A stretch of DNA of 64,000 bases from Aptenodytes patagonicus (Eukaryota > Chordata > Aves > Sphenisciformes > Spheniscidae): the NCBI RefSeq assembly GCF_965638725.1, contig NC_134949.1, positions 114,197,378-114,261,377 on the forward strand. Direction: 5' to 3'. Shown here one piece after another: positions 23,293-37,699 of the stretch. Each line of letters opens with the position of its first letter. Position 1 is the stretch's first letter. The notes under the pieces were generated by a model that had not been told where the DNA came from, did no database searches, and worked only from the letters and a program-made list of their open reading frames with translations. The position numbers and the translations under genes are program-made.

Positions 23293-24521
23293 ATTACTGG
23301 CATTCGCCTTCCACAGCCTTCCGCTAAGGCGAGGTGGGCAGCTGCCCTGTCGGCCCCGGGGCAGAAACCAAGAGCGAAGCGATGGGTCCGGCTGTGGCAC
23401 AACGGGGTGCTCCTGCGGCCGCAGCTTTTTGGCAAAGCGCTGGGCGCTGTGGTGAAGCGGCCTCCGCCGCGGACGAGGGAAGCCCCTGCTCGGGGGCCCG
23501 AGGTTTACTGCCGGTGCCTGTCCCGGCGGCAGGCCGAGGCCGACCGGGACCTGGGAAGGGGTTTTGATCCAGCACGTTCAGCTGAAGCAGCGTACTCGTG
23601 TTTCACCTTCTCTCTCGTGCTGTCGCCGGAGGGAGCACCAGGGTCTCCTGCGCTGAGGTTACGCTTTCCCTTTTACAAACATTTCATCTCCTCTCGCTGA
23701 AGTGCTCTGATGCATTTTTGCAACTTAACAGCGTTCTTGGCATGTAATGGTTCAACGGTGAGGCAGCCGTGGCAGCTTTTACCTCTTCATGTCAATGGTG
23801 AGGGGAGGTTTCCTTCTCGCCCATCTGACATTTAGGCAAGTAAGGAGAATTCTGCGGGTGAAACCTGCCCCTCAAACGCATCCTGGAGGAGCAGAAGTAG
23901 TAATTAATCCAAGAAATACAACGTGAAGTACGATGTGGGTTTGCTTCTTGTCTGCTGTCCCTCTGCTAAGCTCTGCTCTCCTTATAAGGAGTAGCGGATT
24001 TTCAGGTTCTTGCAGATCAGGTTTCCGTTTCAGGCAGAAATTAATTGTGAGAATCTGGTGTTTCCTTAATGCACTTTAAGTCAGATGTTTTTTTAATAGA
24101 AAATATTCATAAATGAATAGCTAGTAACAAATAGCATAGTGGAAGAAAAGTTTGGCTAAGTTCTGTTGCAGTTACCATCTCTAGCACCTCTGTTTCTCCT
24201 AAGTGATGGAAAGACACATATACCAAAAGTAATTCCCAGGAGCTTACTTCTTATAAGCTGCTTCTTTATGCAAAAAGCAGCACCACTTTAACTTAATGGT
24301 AAAAAATGTATGCATCCTCCACTTACTGTTAACATAGTGATGTGGTTTATTCTCTGCATGAGAAGGTGGAAACTCCTTGGTAAGGGAAGAGAAGGTTAAG
24401 CCATTCAGCCTTCTTAACGGCTCATGATCTGACTGCTTTCTAATTATGTATCTAACTAATTTCTTTTCCATACATCAGAGTTCAACACTTTAATCATGTT
24501 TCTTGAAGTGGCACCATTGTA

Positions 24522-24557
24522 ACTGTGGTAATTCTTAAGACTGTGGTAATTCTTAAG
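24522..24557 (+). repeat. 18-bp tandem duplication
   Basis: actgtggtaattcttaag occurs twice in perfect tandem. It is a local duplication with no coding context. Confidence 0.85.
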
Positions 24558-27500
24558 TTATTTAAGTGAGGGAAAACTTGTAATCATTGTTTACAGTATT
24601 TCTTCACTTGTGTAACTCAAGCGCAGGCACGTTGTATTTTATGCAACTGTCAGTGGCTGGTGAGCAGAAAAAAAAAGTGAAAACAGGGCATGCAATTAAA
24701 CTGGGTTTTGTTCACAATTTTGATATTTGATAGCAACCAGATGCTTTAATACATACGGAGCATCTGAAATGTTGCACTGCAGAATACAGATATGTAGGGA
24801 CGTTTTTTAAAAATACTGATCCAAAACCTCATTTCAGAGTTTTCATCCTTTTCTAAAGCATAGGCCAGGCTTTGCTTTTCATCCTGGAGGTTAAAACTCT
24901 GAAAGACATTGGGATCACTTGATCACCTGCTGAAGGACAGAATTCAGATGCCCTTTCCTATATAGCTTCCATTCTATTTCTTCAAAACAAAGCTGCTTAA
25001 TGAATTTGGCGCATCAGTCAAGGCCTCCCCACCTGACTCGTGACTCCCTGGAGGCCTGGCTGTTCCCTGCAGAGTTTACACAGCACAGGCCACCTGCCTG
25101 GGAGTCAAATCAAGGAGAGCATCTCAGCAGGCTTTCTGCCCTGCAGCAAAGGTATATCATGCCAGAAACTCCTTCAGAAGCCACCTTCCTCCCTGTAGCT
25201 GTTTTTGGCTTTTGTGTAGTTTGAAGGCTGGATCTACCCTACGTACTCTGTAGTCCCTTGAAGGCGACATTTGATCTTCAGCACCCATGCTCAGATGAAG
25301 TCCAGAAGTGCCTAATTTTTTTCATCATCTTCTCCATGACCTGTCAGGACCCGCTCATGGATACTCCTGGACTCTGCACAGAGACGCCTGACTTCTCTTG
25401 CCTCTGCAAAATTGGCAGAACTAGTCCTAGTGAGCTTGCCCTTGTTTTTTGGGGCATTACCAGTGTCTTCTGGATCATCTTCTTTTACCTACCCTCACAG
25501 AGCTCTCGTCCAGGAGGGTGAGACCTGTTTCCATTTTCTTCCTTTAACTGAGGGAGTGCTACACCCGGGAGCGGGTAGTTCAGGAGCAGAAGGGAACATT
25601 CAGTGTTTCTGGAGAAAATTGCTTGATTTTGCACAGAATAATTAAATATTCATTGGTCAATAGAGGGAGAGGCTTGTTTGGCTGGGAGGGGAAAGCTATG
25701 GGTAGCCTCTGCCCCATAGACTGCCTCGTGGGGAATACATAAACGTGATTAGGGGCAGACACTGGAAGGCAGGGCTTTTTTTCCTGAAACAACGTGTTTT
25801 AGCCACTTCCCTGTAATGGCAGGCATGGCCCGTACTGCCGTGTTTAACATCCTCACCTGAGAGTGGGTGATGCAAGGTCAGACTCGCACAACTCCTTTTA
25901 AAAAGCCCATCACTGTGATAAATCTTCACTGGATGTAGCTGAATTAGGGTAAGCGAGGTGGTGTGGTGACATGGGCTACTAGGACTGAACAGCTTCTGGT
26001 ATCTGCTGGTTTGGATACCTGGGCTGTGTTCTCTGTGCAGCATCAACTGGCCCTTGGCGACCACCCACCAGGCCCTCAACACTCGCCTGCCACTGACTTG
26101 AGTGGAAGGTGGGCGTGCAGCTAACTCCCTCCGAGGGTCTGGGCCAAGTGCTTGTTTATCCTTATTAGTGCATCTGTTCACTCTGGCAGTAAGCTGTTTA
26201 TAACATTTCAAAAGGTTTTCGGGGATTAATTTCCTTCAAGGGGCTGTAGTTTTCCCCTGGTGCTTTGATAGGTGGAGGTAAACATGTTTTTGTCTGCAAG
26301 TAGCTTGAGGGAGACAGTTGTTCTTACAATGTAAGAGCAGAGGCTGGTTGTAAAACGGTCTCCCATCAGATGTGAACTGGTGTCTGCAGGAAAAAACCTG
26401 CTACACTGGGGAGTATCGCTCAAACCATAGACCTGTGATGTGCTAAACACAGTTCAAGCATTCGGTGTGCATGAAATCAAATACAGCTCATTTTAATTTG
26501 TAGGATGCTTTGCATCAGCTGTATCCCCGCACTTGGAGAAAAGGGAATTGAGTTTGCAAAGCATCCTCTTTTCTGCCGTCGTACAAAACAGGGCTTCCTC
26601 TTTCTAGGGTTTACTCGGTGAGTGCTTTCCGCACTGTCTTAGTAATTTTCAAGCCAGTTTCAGAAACCAGGACACAGGAGGCCAGGGTATAGTCAAAACA
26701 TGGTTTGATCCCAGCAACCCAGTATGATCAAACTGTTTTCCCACTGCGAAGGAGGAAGGGGGAGAGGGATTTGGATCCATTTCTTAGGTGGAGAGTGTAG
26801 TCAACGTCTCTGTGAGAAGGGAGGCAATTTATTTAGATGCTAAAATCTGAATCTCATTTTCAGTTTTTAACATAGGTAAAAGTAGGTTCTTAGCCTTAGT
26901 GCAATCACATCGTCAAAATTACAGAGAACTTCACTGGCAGTTCCTTTCCCTAATTAAAATTGATATTAAAAAATATTCCCTAATCCCATTGATCTTCTCC
27001 TGCTGTATATGGTTGGGAAAGGGAAGGATTTCACCAGTGCCCAGTCTTCCTCTGACAGACAGTTCAATGTCAGGCAGCTGGAAGAGAAGTATAACCTTCA
27101 ATTTAGATGCAAAAGTTTCCATTTAAATTCCAGCGTATAGCTTAAAGATTTCTGGCTCCCGTTGAGTGGCTGACTGGCCATTGCCAGGCAGGTGTGCGCT
27201 GAATTCTTCATTCGCCAGAAACCCGCTCCCCAGCCGAAGGCAGCAGGAGCAGCTTGGGGCTGCTCGGAGGATTCGTAGCCCCAGAGAGCTGAACCACGAG
27301 GTGTGAGACGAGTGTGAGAAGCTTCCAGCAGATGTCTCTGCCATGCAGGGTTGCTTCCCCGGACCGCTTTCGGTGTTTGACAGATACCTGCAGATTCATA
27401 TAAAGCGTATTAACCTTTTGCAATCGTTATCCAAATTCTTGTAAAGGCATAAGTCATGAAAATGGTGCCTCATTTTTCATTAGAGTTTATTTAATTGCCT

Positions 27501-30500
27501 TAACATACCCATTTCACTGGACCCTCATGAAATCATTTTGAGGTTAACAATGAAATGACTATTTCCCCTTTCATGAATACAGTTGCAGTGATAACAGTAT
27601 AACGTAACCCAGTAGATGTCCAGGAAAAACAGTCTGGAAGAGAAATGAGATTTTCACAGGTCTCTCTCCCACTTCTCTACTTGAATTTCAGTTGGTCTGC
27701 ATACTGATACAGCTTGCTGTCGTGTGAAAAAAAAACCCCAAAACAGAGACCTTTTATTGAAGAGACAAAGCAGGTTTGGCACTTTCTGGTCTGGTAACTG
27801 AGAGTTTCTCTTCCTGCTTCACCAAAGTGCCATTTTGGGTAGGTGTTGCAAGGCCAACAGCTGAACAGCAGCTGTGAGATTGGCTGAATTCTCCCCAGCC
27901 ACCGGCAGCCTGGGTTAGTGGGGCTGAATCATGTCTTGACTTGGATTTGTGCCGATGTCTTCATTCACCTTCTGTTCAGCTTGGGTGTCCTGTGTGGAAG
28001 CAGGGAGAATGATACCGGAGTAACTCCGGGGATGACAGGAAAACTGATTGCTTGTACGACCGTTTGGTGACAACAAGGTGCTGCAAAGTGCAACCTAGAG
28101 CACAAGGAGGAGGATATGGCTGGGAGTCTCATCGTCTGTGTGAATCATCATGTGATAATGATAATGAACAAGAGTCCCAGCAGTCTCCCAGGAGGCCTTT
28201 TTCTCATTCACGTTGTTGCTGTGTATATGAAATCCATACAGATGTCAGTCAGGCTTGTCAATTTTGTCTGTTATAAATGACAACAAAAGCATAAACAGAG
28301 GAATGCACTCAAATATATCTGCCTTAACAGTGAGCTCCCCAGGCAAAGGAGAAGAGGTTTTGCAGTATGTGTGGATAGAGAAAAGTCCTGCTTTTCTTTT
28401 TGTGGGGTGCTGAGGCTAAAGTATCAGAATATCTGTTTTACACTTGTTCTTTTCCTGAAGGTATCACCTACAGTACCTCAGCGGGTTTGTACACTGGATA
28501 AGAACTTTTGGGCCTTTACAGTGAATCTTTCCACTGGCACAGAAGATCTATTTCAGTTATCACTTATAAGTAGTGCTATGGTACTCCAGGAGCAGCTATG
28601 CTATGCCTATTTTCATAGAAGAGCTAGTCCCCAGCCCAAATTATTTCTAATCCAAGTATACAGGAGAAATAATAGGTAAGAGCATGTGTTCCTCTTTACA
28701 CAGTGTGAAGCGGAGGAACACAGAAATTCAGTGACTCAGCAACTCAAGAATAGACAACAAGCCTGGAGGGCAAATACAGTTTGAAGCAAGATGTCTGAAA
28801 CACCGTTCCAGAGAGCTCACAACAACATCAGCCTTCTTCCATTCTTTTAAGGAAAGGAATCTGTATTAAGGAGGGTCAGCAAAGATCTGATGGGAGAGAA
28901 GTGTCCTCATTTATAATTGCTGTTTGGGCAAAGCGGTAGTGGCATTTCCCAATGATCTTCATAGTACATATCTGTCCTGCAGGAACCAGAGTTGTCATTA
29001 TTGTATAAATATCCAGCATACTTCAGTTTAATGGATACGTAGTTCACATACAGCCAAGATGTGAGCAAGCTCATCCAGCGTTATACAAGCTCAGTTTGGT
29101 TTTATTTCTGAGTGCGCTATGTGAAACCAATAGCACTTGACAGCATATCCCACAATGCCTCTTCCATACTCTAGTCCATCTGAAATAGGGAAAGAAACGT
29201 TGCGAACACAGAAGAAGAAAACTCAGTGTCATCAGCCTAAGTCAAGGTCCTTAGTGTTGCTTCGTACCTTCCCAGAACCTCTGGTCAATTGGCATCCACT
29301 TCGCATTAGCCGTTGCCTGTGCCAAGGCTTGCAACGTACCTGGAGGGCTCTTAAACCTATTTCTGACAATGTTGATGGAATCATTCCGACATTAGTCAGA
29401 CTACTTTTACAAGACAAGCAAAGATGTTAGCCATAGCGTGTCTTCTTTTCTCAGCATCACTCCCCTGTGCACTGTCATGTGAGTAGCAAGTGTCTGTTTA
29501 GCCTGGAGAGAAGTTTCTTGAAAGCAGATACTGTAAAGTTAGAGCCATTCTAGAAGAAGTGTGCACTGCTACGGAAAATGATCCATCCACAGAAGCAGAA
29601 ATGAGTCTTTCTGTGCAATCACAATAAAATAAAAGTCCCGTGCCAGCTTTCTCTCTCTTTCTTGAATGATTGTGCTGTGTGTAGGTCTGCTGGACTGCAT
29701 CAATACCTTCTTGCAGCCAATAATTCGTTGCCATGCTTTTGGCTCAGTCCTGCTGCTCAGATATGCCTATTTGAAAAATCAGCTATTGCATATGCACACA
29801 CCAGCACAGTAGTAGACTTTACACGATATGTGAAATCTGTGTGCCAGCATGTTTGTGGGCACTGAGCCCTTAAGCTTCAGAATATTTTTACCGAATACAA
29901 AATGCTGATAAAAATGCAACAGTATGTTTATGTCGTGGTTCTAAGAAACATTTCTGACTATGTGCAAACAGTCTCATTGGGCAGGACTGCTTTTTTTTTT
30001 GCTGTTCTTAGCACATAGCACAAAGGGGGCTGGGGCTGTCGGCACGCTGAGGTGCTCCCACAGTACCAATAAGTACAATTAAGCAGCAGTGTGAGGGTGG
30101 GATTTTGCAATCTCAGAAAGATGTAATAGAAGTATATTAATTTCTGCTGAATTGTTGGGACACAGAATGCATCTCTTCATATGTTCTGGAGAAGCCCCAA
30201 ATGTTTCCCATCTCAGTATAATAGCTCTTTTCTTGCTGTCAGTCAGTCCCAAAGTGAGCAGAGCTGACAGATGTCGATTCTTTCAGATTTTCCCTTTCCT
30301 AAGGATCTTGACAGCTTCAGCTGCAGGAACAACAAACATTCCTTTTTTTTTCCTTACCTGTTTACTCCCACTGTAGCTGTCTTCTTTCTCACAAGGAGAC
30401 ATAGATTCAGTTCATTTCATGCAATATCAATACTTTACCCTCACTTTGCTGAAAAGGATCCAAGGAACAATACAACATGCTACCTGTCCTTCTCTGTCTG

Positions 30501-33467
30501 CCGTACGCTACGGTAACCATCTTCCATGCTTTCATTTCAGAAGCAGTTAGGTATGACAGAAGAACTGTAGGATAGGTACAGATATATAACGATGTGCTAC
30601 TCAAAAAGAATATTGTTAGGCAACTGCTACACATCTACGATACCTGCAATACGCATATCGGCAAAATAAAAGCAAAAACAAATGGTGAGGAAAGGTTTTG
30701 CAATTTCAGTGGTAATAAATAATCCGAATTGAAAGATCTGTGTCTGCATCCTTGTTGCTATTACATTCATATAAAGCAAAACAATAGTTGTATATCATGC
30801 TGTGTATGGACACAGTTAGTAATAGGCAGCTTTTTGAAGTTGGATCACATTCTGGCTCAATATAGGGAAAATATGGCACGTCTGGATACCTCCAAAGGGT
30901 ATGTAATTGGGAGCCAAATAGTTAAGCCTCTTTGGTAATTTGATTTCCTGCAGCGGTTCTCCCATAAAATAACATTGAGTTGACTGTTACCTGCAGTCAC
31001 TGAGGGCTAGTAATTCATTGCCATTCTGTTTCTTCATTCTGATTTCTGTGTGTGGGTAAGAATGCTATGGATAAGCCTGTTTCTGTGTGACTGGTTTATA
31101 TATTTTAGTTTTGAATTGCGTGGCCCTAAAATCTGATCAGGACAAGCAAAGCCTATTTATTTTTTCTGGAAAGTTCATTAGATAAAAAGCTTTACTAGCT
31201 GAAACCTTTCCCTGGTTCTCAGAACTCTAATTTTTTTAGTGCAGATTGACAGATTTTAGCTCAAATGTGTGATAAACAGTTAGGAACAGAGCTCTTCCTA
31301 TAAAAGGCAGTCCTAAGAAAAATGCGGTTTAGTTTGCAGCCTACGATAATCTTAATGAGGTAATTCATGGAGGGCCTGTCAGGAAAATCAGCTTACCACC
31401 TCTATGCCATTTTTAAACAATGTATATTATCTATCTTCTTTCCCTCCTCTTTTGACAGAAACGTGAAGCTTTCCCTATCCTATACTAAAGGATGGCAAAA
31501 GAAATGAAGAAAAAAGCAGTTTTCTCTTTAAACACAAACATTTTCAATGACTTGGGGGAAGTGATCGCTGCTGGGAAACTGATCCACCTCTCTGTTCCTC
31601 CTGCTGCTGGTCTCCATACAGCTGGGTGCTTTGCAACCTCCCTTGCACCCGCGCTATGTGGCACCGCCGGCTTTTCCAGCTTGTGGAGCATTGGGAGAGC
31701 CCTACACACGAAATGTGGTGAATCACGTGCCTGCCCCTCAGGGGAGCGCACAGTCCGATAATGCCATCCGGTAACAGTCTTCTTGGCTCATTTTCAGCAG
31801 TTCACCAAAAAAGTCCATTGCAAACCCATCTATGCGACAATGTTTAGAGCTAAACAAAATTGAGAAAGTCAGGATTGGGGCGAAAACTGTTCATGATGAA
31901 AGAAAAAGGCTGCATTTGCTGGGTAGTGCTTTAACCAGCCGAACTGTCTGGTTCACCCTCCTCTCACCACCGTTGCGCCTTTCCACATCTATTTTCCAGC
32001 TCTTATTTTTTTAATATAGAATAAATGTTCTGTCTGCCATTACATTTAAGTTATTCTATGTGACTATAACATTCTGCTTTTCTATCTGAGCGGGCTCTGT
32101 TCCATCTGAATGGCAAAATGGATGGAGGATTGCAGTAGTTAGAGAAGGAAAAGCCGTATTAGACTGGAGTCCATCATCCTGTAAGGGTATGATATAATAC
32201 CGTGACAGAGCCCATATCAGATATTAAATTGATATAATACAGAAGTGTTTTACACTATCTGAAATTATAATGAGAGAGAGCAGCCCAGGAGTGGGTTTCT
32301 TGTTGGTACAATAGCCAGGTTACCCTAGGAGCAAGAGGCAGTGCCCAGACTTATTACAAGAAACAAGCCGCCACGTTAGTTCATGAAGTTAAGTCTTCCC
32401 CAGCATCAGCTCTGTGCGTTGGGACTGTAAGGTCCCGAGCGACATGCTCTTGCACCACCGGTGGCATACTGTGATCCTGTCGGCTCTCGCTAGCCAAGTG
32501 GGAAGGGGCTGATGCAGTCCTTCGGGCTTGAGCCAAAATCCGTCAAAGCCAAGGGAAGTTTTACCTGTGATTTTGGAGCAAACTGATGCAAGGCTCTGCA
32601 CAGCCCCGGAGGGAAGGACGGGGCTCGGTGCCGCGGTAGGTGGCACTCTGTTCCCAGTCAGCCCGGCCTCCGTCCCTGCACCCTCGCAGGACCTCAGCAG
32701 CTGGAGGTGGTAGATTTTTGCTTAACATCTAAAGGCAACTCTGGTGTCTTGCTGGGAGGATGAAAAATCCCCTGGCATGTTTGCAGAAGAAGGGATATAA
32801 ACCTTTTGGTATCCTGGCTGGACCCAAAATTAAATAGATCTGTTCTGTCTAATTTCTCCTGCATTTTAATTGATGCAGCTGTAACCGATGCCTTGCTTCT
32901 CCCAGACTGAAGCAGGCTTTGAAAGAGCCCTTTAAATGTCTATTCCCTCACTCTCCCCCCAAATGTCATGTAAAACAGCATTTAACAGTGCTTGTTAAAT
33001 TTGTACTGCACATTAATACACTTGTGGAAACTGGCACTGTAGAAATATCCTCTTTCATAACTATTTTCTGTAGATTTTTTCATCAGAATATAAAACCATG
33101 GAACAGATGTGCTTTTGCTTCTGCTGCTGGAGGTGTAATTGTGAGACAAGGAATATCTTTAGTGCAGAGCTTTAAACTCTCACAACAGTTTTTTCTCTCA
33201 AAATACTTGTAACAAAAATACATTGCACCAGGTGCCCTGGTTTCATTTCTGCATGCTCTCTTCTCAGAGGTTTCACATAGCTCAGAAATGGAAAGTCAAA
33301 CTACACAGCATGCATTTGCTGCTGATGGGCATATACACTGGGGTAGACTAATAAAAATACCGCATTTCTTCTCAACACGGTGTACGTTTCCAGCGCTGAG
33401 TCAATACTAAACACAATGGCTGAAATATCCTGTTACTAAGGCAACCAACTCCCATGTTTTCTTTTTT

Positions 33468-33491
33468 TTTATATATATACACACACACACA
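33468..33491 (+). repeat. (TA)n(CA)n microsatellite
   Basis: A run of ta units passes into ca units (tatatatatacacacacaca), with a T-run before it. Ordinary dinucleotide repeat. Confidence 0.8.
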
Positions 33492-36400
33492 TACTCCTTA
33501 TGCTAGTCGAAAAAAAAAAAGTTCTTGTCAAGATTTGGTGAACTGAATTCTTGATGAGATCTGTCTTCTAAAAGGCTAAATGTTGTGGGTGCCTCAGACT
33601 GGACTTTTGGGTTGACAATAAGAGTAAGAACAGAAGCTGATAGAAAAGGTAATGATTTTCAAGTTGCAGAGTATCGGCCAACTTGTACAAAATAGGCGTT
33701 AGGACAAAACTTTTCTAAGGCCTATGTATGCCATAAGTGCCTTCACAGAATTCATATATGCAAGTATTTCATAGTGCCTCATTCTGAGACAGCTCTTTTC
33801 ACTTGCTATGTTAGGCAGACCAATGTATTTCTCTAGTATGGTAATTCTTGTTACTAACGAGCCTAAGCAAGGGAATGCCCAGCGGCATGGAGTATGGTAT
33901 GTAGTCTCTACACCTTGCTGTTAGTATTTATTTCCATATACGTACTTTCAGTATTAGAACATGTCATATACTACAGCAAGCAAGTGTGCATAATTCAGTG
34001 CTGCTCCAAAAGAGTGAAGAGTGTAGTTGAGCCAGTACTTGCACAGTAGTTTTCGTCTGGCTGTCTTGGCCGCGACTGACTATTTTTTTTGCCACGAATG
34101 TTTATTTTGAGGATCACTCAGCTGTACTTTATACCCAATGAAAAAAGAAGAGTTCCCTCAGTGAGGGTTTAGTGCTCATGTTTATGCTGGTGCAGTGTCT
34201 GTTTAATTCAGGACTGAAAATTAACTCAGCAACAACACCCCAGCAGGGAGGGTGTCTGAAAGCCCAGAACTTCATGGGCTGACCTAAACCGTTCTTGGAG
34301 GCAATCTTTGGTTTCATGGCAAGTGGCCTGGGGAGTACATATTCTTGAGTGGCTCTTGGACTGGACACGTTTGCAGCTTCTTACAACACCATGCTTTCAG
34401 CAAAGTACTACAGGCAATATTAAGGTCTATATTCAAGTTTTTAGGATTCACTTTTTTTTTAAAGAATATTTAAATAACTCCAGCTTAGTGCCCTATCCCA
34501 GCAGTCTGGGACAGTGAATGAAGTTATCTCTGAAGGTGTTATTCAGCCCCACATGTTCACTGGCAGTGAGTGTCTCTGAAGAGCTCATTATTGGCAGGTA
34601 TAAAAGGGGTCACAGAATAAGCTTGAGGAACAGTGAAATGGTATTAGGTGAGACTTCCTCCTCCAAGTAAAGTCTTAACCCTAGTCTGTCTCTCACAGCC
34701 GTTAAGTACTGAGGCAATTCACAAATACTTCTTCCATCTTCTCTGTTATGTCTAAAAATTCATTGTCTAGAATTAGGGATATTCACCTGTGGGGCACAAA
34801 GATTTCTCACTGCCTTTTTTTTTTTCTTTTTAACCCCGAGAGAAGTGTCTGTACCTTCTCTCAGATCATGTAATAAGGCCAGGAGGTCCTTAATCACGTC
34901 CCTCAGTTAGGTTGCTCTCTCTCTGTGGCTTGAGTCCAAGCACTTTCAGCTCCATTCGACATCTCAGAAGTGACACCATTCTGTTCCCATTTTTAGAAAA
35001 TACCAGTGATACACCAAGGCTGAGAAAAATACTTGCTCCTAAATAAGCTGTTCTGGAAGAAACTTTTCTTGTCTCATTTCTTTCCCAGCCTTTTCAGAGG
35101 TTTCCCTCGTGTGGTCGTAAAGGCGGTGCTTGTAATTAGGGAAACTCTTTGTTCCAAGCACAATTGATACAGTCCTTTTGCCAATTATCCCCCAACAGGG
35201 ATAATAGTATTTTATTATCCTTAAATCCAAAAGTTAAATGCGTTTTAACCAAAGTGCCCAAACCCAATGCTTAACTGCAATGTAAATGAGGTCTGTCCCA
35301 TACAGTCGTTTTCCTGGCTCACCAGCAGATGCTCGAGGAATGCACCCTCCCCTTGGAGGCCTCAGTCCATCTGGAGTTCCCAAGCAGCCCTTAGGCTGCG
35401 CTTCTCCCTTTTCATTAACAATAAGCTCCTTGGTCTCAGAACCTTCAGGGAACATGGATTACACACGCATGGAAATGGGATTTTTAGTAACAAGTGGCCA
35501 AATGTTCAGACGTCTCCTCTAAAGGCGTTTGTGCTTCTAGTGAAAAAAGAGCCTGATCCCAATAAGGAATCTATTTCTAAATTAACAATAATTATAAAAA
35601 CCCCTCAAGTCTGAGATACATTAAAATACAAGGTGACATTTGAATATGTGCTGTGGGTCAGACTGATGCTTTAAGGCACGCTGAGTACTGTTTTACTTGC
35701 AAGTAGTTCCATTAATTTCAGTGACCCAGTTATGGAGTAAGACACCACTCAGCAAGTGAAAACATGTTAAAAATCTGCCCACAGTATTTGATGATAATTT
35801 GATTTCTGTACTGCCTCCCAGAGCCAGTCACCCCGTTCTGCTTTCACCACAGTGCAGCATCTCTTTCATAGATGCTGACATCTACAGACGGCTGTCAGCC
35901 TTTGTGATGAAGAATATTAGAATAACGTTGTAGCTGTGTCAATAAAGCAGATATGCATCCATTCATGAGGAAGATTTTTTTTTAGTGATTCTTGTAAAAT
36001 TCCTTGGATTTTTTTCTTTTAAGTTTGATATTCAGGTTTCTGTGACTATGGTAGCTTCTGTGCATTTGCATATTGTAGGCTGTGCAGCTGCATTGGAGAT
36101 AATTGATTTTCTCCCCAAAGCAATTTGGTGCTCTTCACTTCAGAGATCATCCTTTGGATTATCGACTCCTTATTATTAGTCATTTGTGAAATTATTGCTA
36201 TGGCTATGAGGTTCACAGCCCTGTCAGACTTTTGGCTTCTTTTCCTCAGGGTTTGCTTCCTGATCAGGAAGGTTTTAATCCTCTTGTACTTGTTAAAAAA
36301 AAAAAAAAAGAAGCCAGCTAGCTCTGCTGGCACCTTCTCCCATAAGGCTGACATTTCAAATCAGTTCTTTATCAACACATGCTTCTTGCTTGCCTTTACG

Positions 36401-37699
36401 ATAGCCTCAGAAAATGTTACAAAGAAAGAGCTTGGTCAGTGATGATAACCTCTGCAGAGCACTGACCTACAGCAAGGAGAGGAGTGTTTCCAAATGACTA
36501 CAGTATATTAGCAAATAAGTAGTTTGAGCTTGCACTTGATTACACTGTCACTCTTTTCAGTGTTTCACAGCTGGGCTAACGCTTTGTTTATGATAGCTCC
36601 ACCCTGTATTTTTTTTTTCTCTTGCAAATGAATTTATAACTTCAGCATAAAACCTCACTCTAGGCTAAATGGTACATAAACTGCCTGCCTGCAATTAATT
36701 GTATTATTTAGTCCAAAATTTCAAATTATCCAAATAGCCTTTAAAGATTCAGAGTGGGCCAAGTGTATGAGCCTTTTTGGTTTGGGCTGGACGTTCTTTT
36801 AATGACAAAAGGTGAAATTCATGTTTTAGAAAAATTTCACTGACCGTATTGATAGCTATTAAACTTCTAAAGCACAGCGGTTGCTTATGTTGATTTTCAA
36901 AGCACTTAGGACTTCACAGAAGAGGTAGTGATCATCTAAATATAAGATAAAGTTTGCATTTCAGATACTGCTATTTCTTTGTTTGCACTCTATTTTCATA
37001 GCAAGAAAGTGATATTTATCAGTGCGGGCTCTACAGTGTTCAAACACTGCAGGTGGTAGTAGGAGTGACTCAGTGCTTCCATTAACATCTGTGGTTCCCC
37101 GCTTGCATCTTTGATGATTTCTGGCTTGCAGTTAAGGTAATCATTGAGTAGGAAGGACCTGGTTTTAGTTGTGCAGTTGTATCTGAACTAGGAGTAGGGG
37201 TGAAAATGAAGGAGCTGTTGCAGTAGCATCCATGGCAGTAGCCTGGTAACTTCCACGTTGCATGTTCTTTTGGTTGTAAATAAAGCTCCGTGAGTTTCCT
37301 ACTGAGCTCATCATCCTGTGGGAAAATGACTGCAGAATTGGGACCCAAAAATGTATATACAGTTTTATTAATGTCCCAGTCATGGTTTCCATAGGGCTGG
37401 AGGAAGACTGTTGTGGAGGCACGGTGCTTTGGGACAAAACATGGAGTAGCAATAAGGACTGTGAATACCGAGAACATTTCTGTTGTTGTATAGTGTTAAT
37501 TTCAGCAGTATTCATATACATGCACATACATTTGCATATACACAAACCTCTCATTTTTCTCTGAAGTGAAAACTTTCTGTTTATTGCGAGCCCTTGTCGT
37601 CTGCCCATGAGGGGCTCAGGGACATCCCCGTGCGCTGGAGAAGGATTCTGAGTTTCATTAGTCTTAGCCTAGCCCTGACAGACGAGTCTCTAATCTCAG

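Larger units (their letters stand above)
22300..23560. promoter_or_regulatory. HSPA13: CpG island promoter of HSPA13
   Basis: Very GC- and CpG-rich sequence surrounds the HSPA13 start codon and extends about 1 kb upstream of it, sharply different from the AT-rich surroundings. It includes a run of GGGCCC units (about 22480-22504). The long open frames across it on both strands (for example 22344-23225 and 22756-23400) are a by-product of few stop codons in GC-rich DNA. Start sites cannot be set from sequence alone. Confidence 0.8.
23600..37690. other. Intergenic, no recognised gene
   Basis: About 14 kb between the HSPA13 promoter and an old CR1. I see only short tandem features (listed separately) and short open frames without domains or splice logic. 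It could hold enhancers or noncoding RNA that sequence inspection alone cannot show. Confidence 0.5.

Noticed and set aside
22121..23400. Long overlapping open frames (up to 293 codons) on both strands over the CpG island
   Set aside because: GC-rich DNA has few stop codons; the frames overlap HSPA13 exon 1 and each other and have low-complexity Pro/Arg/Ala content.
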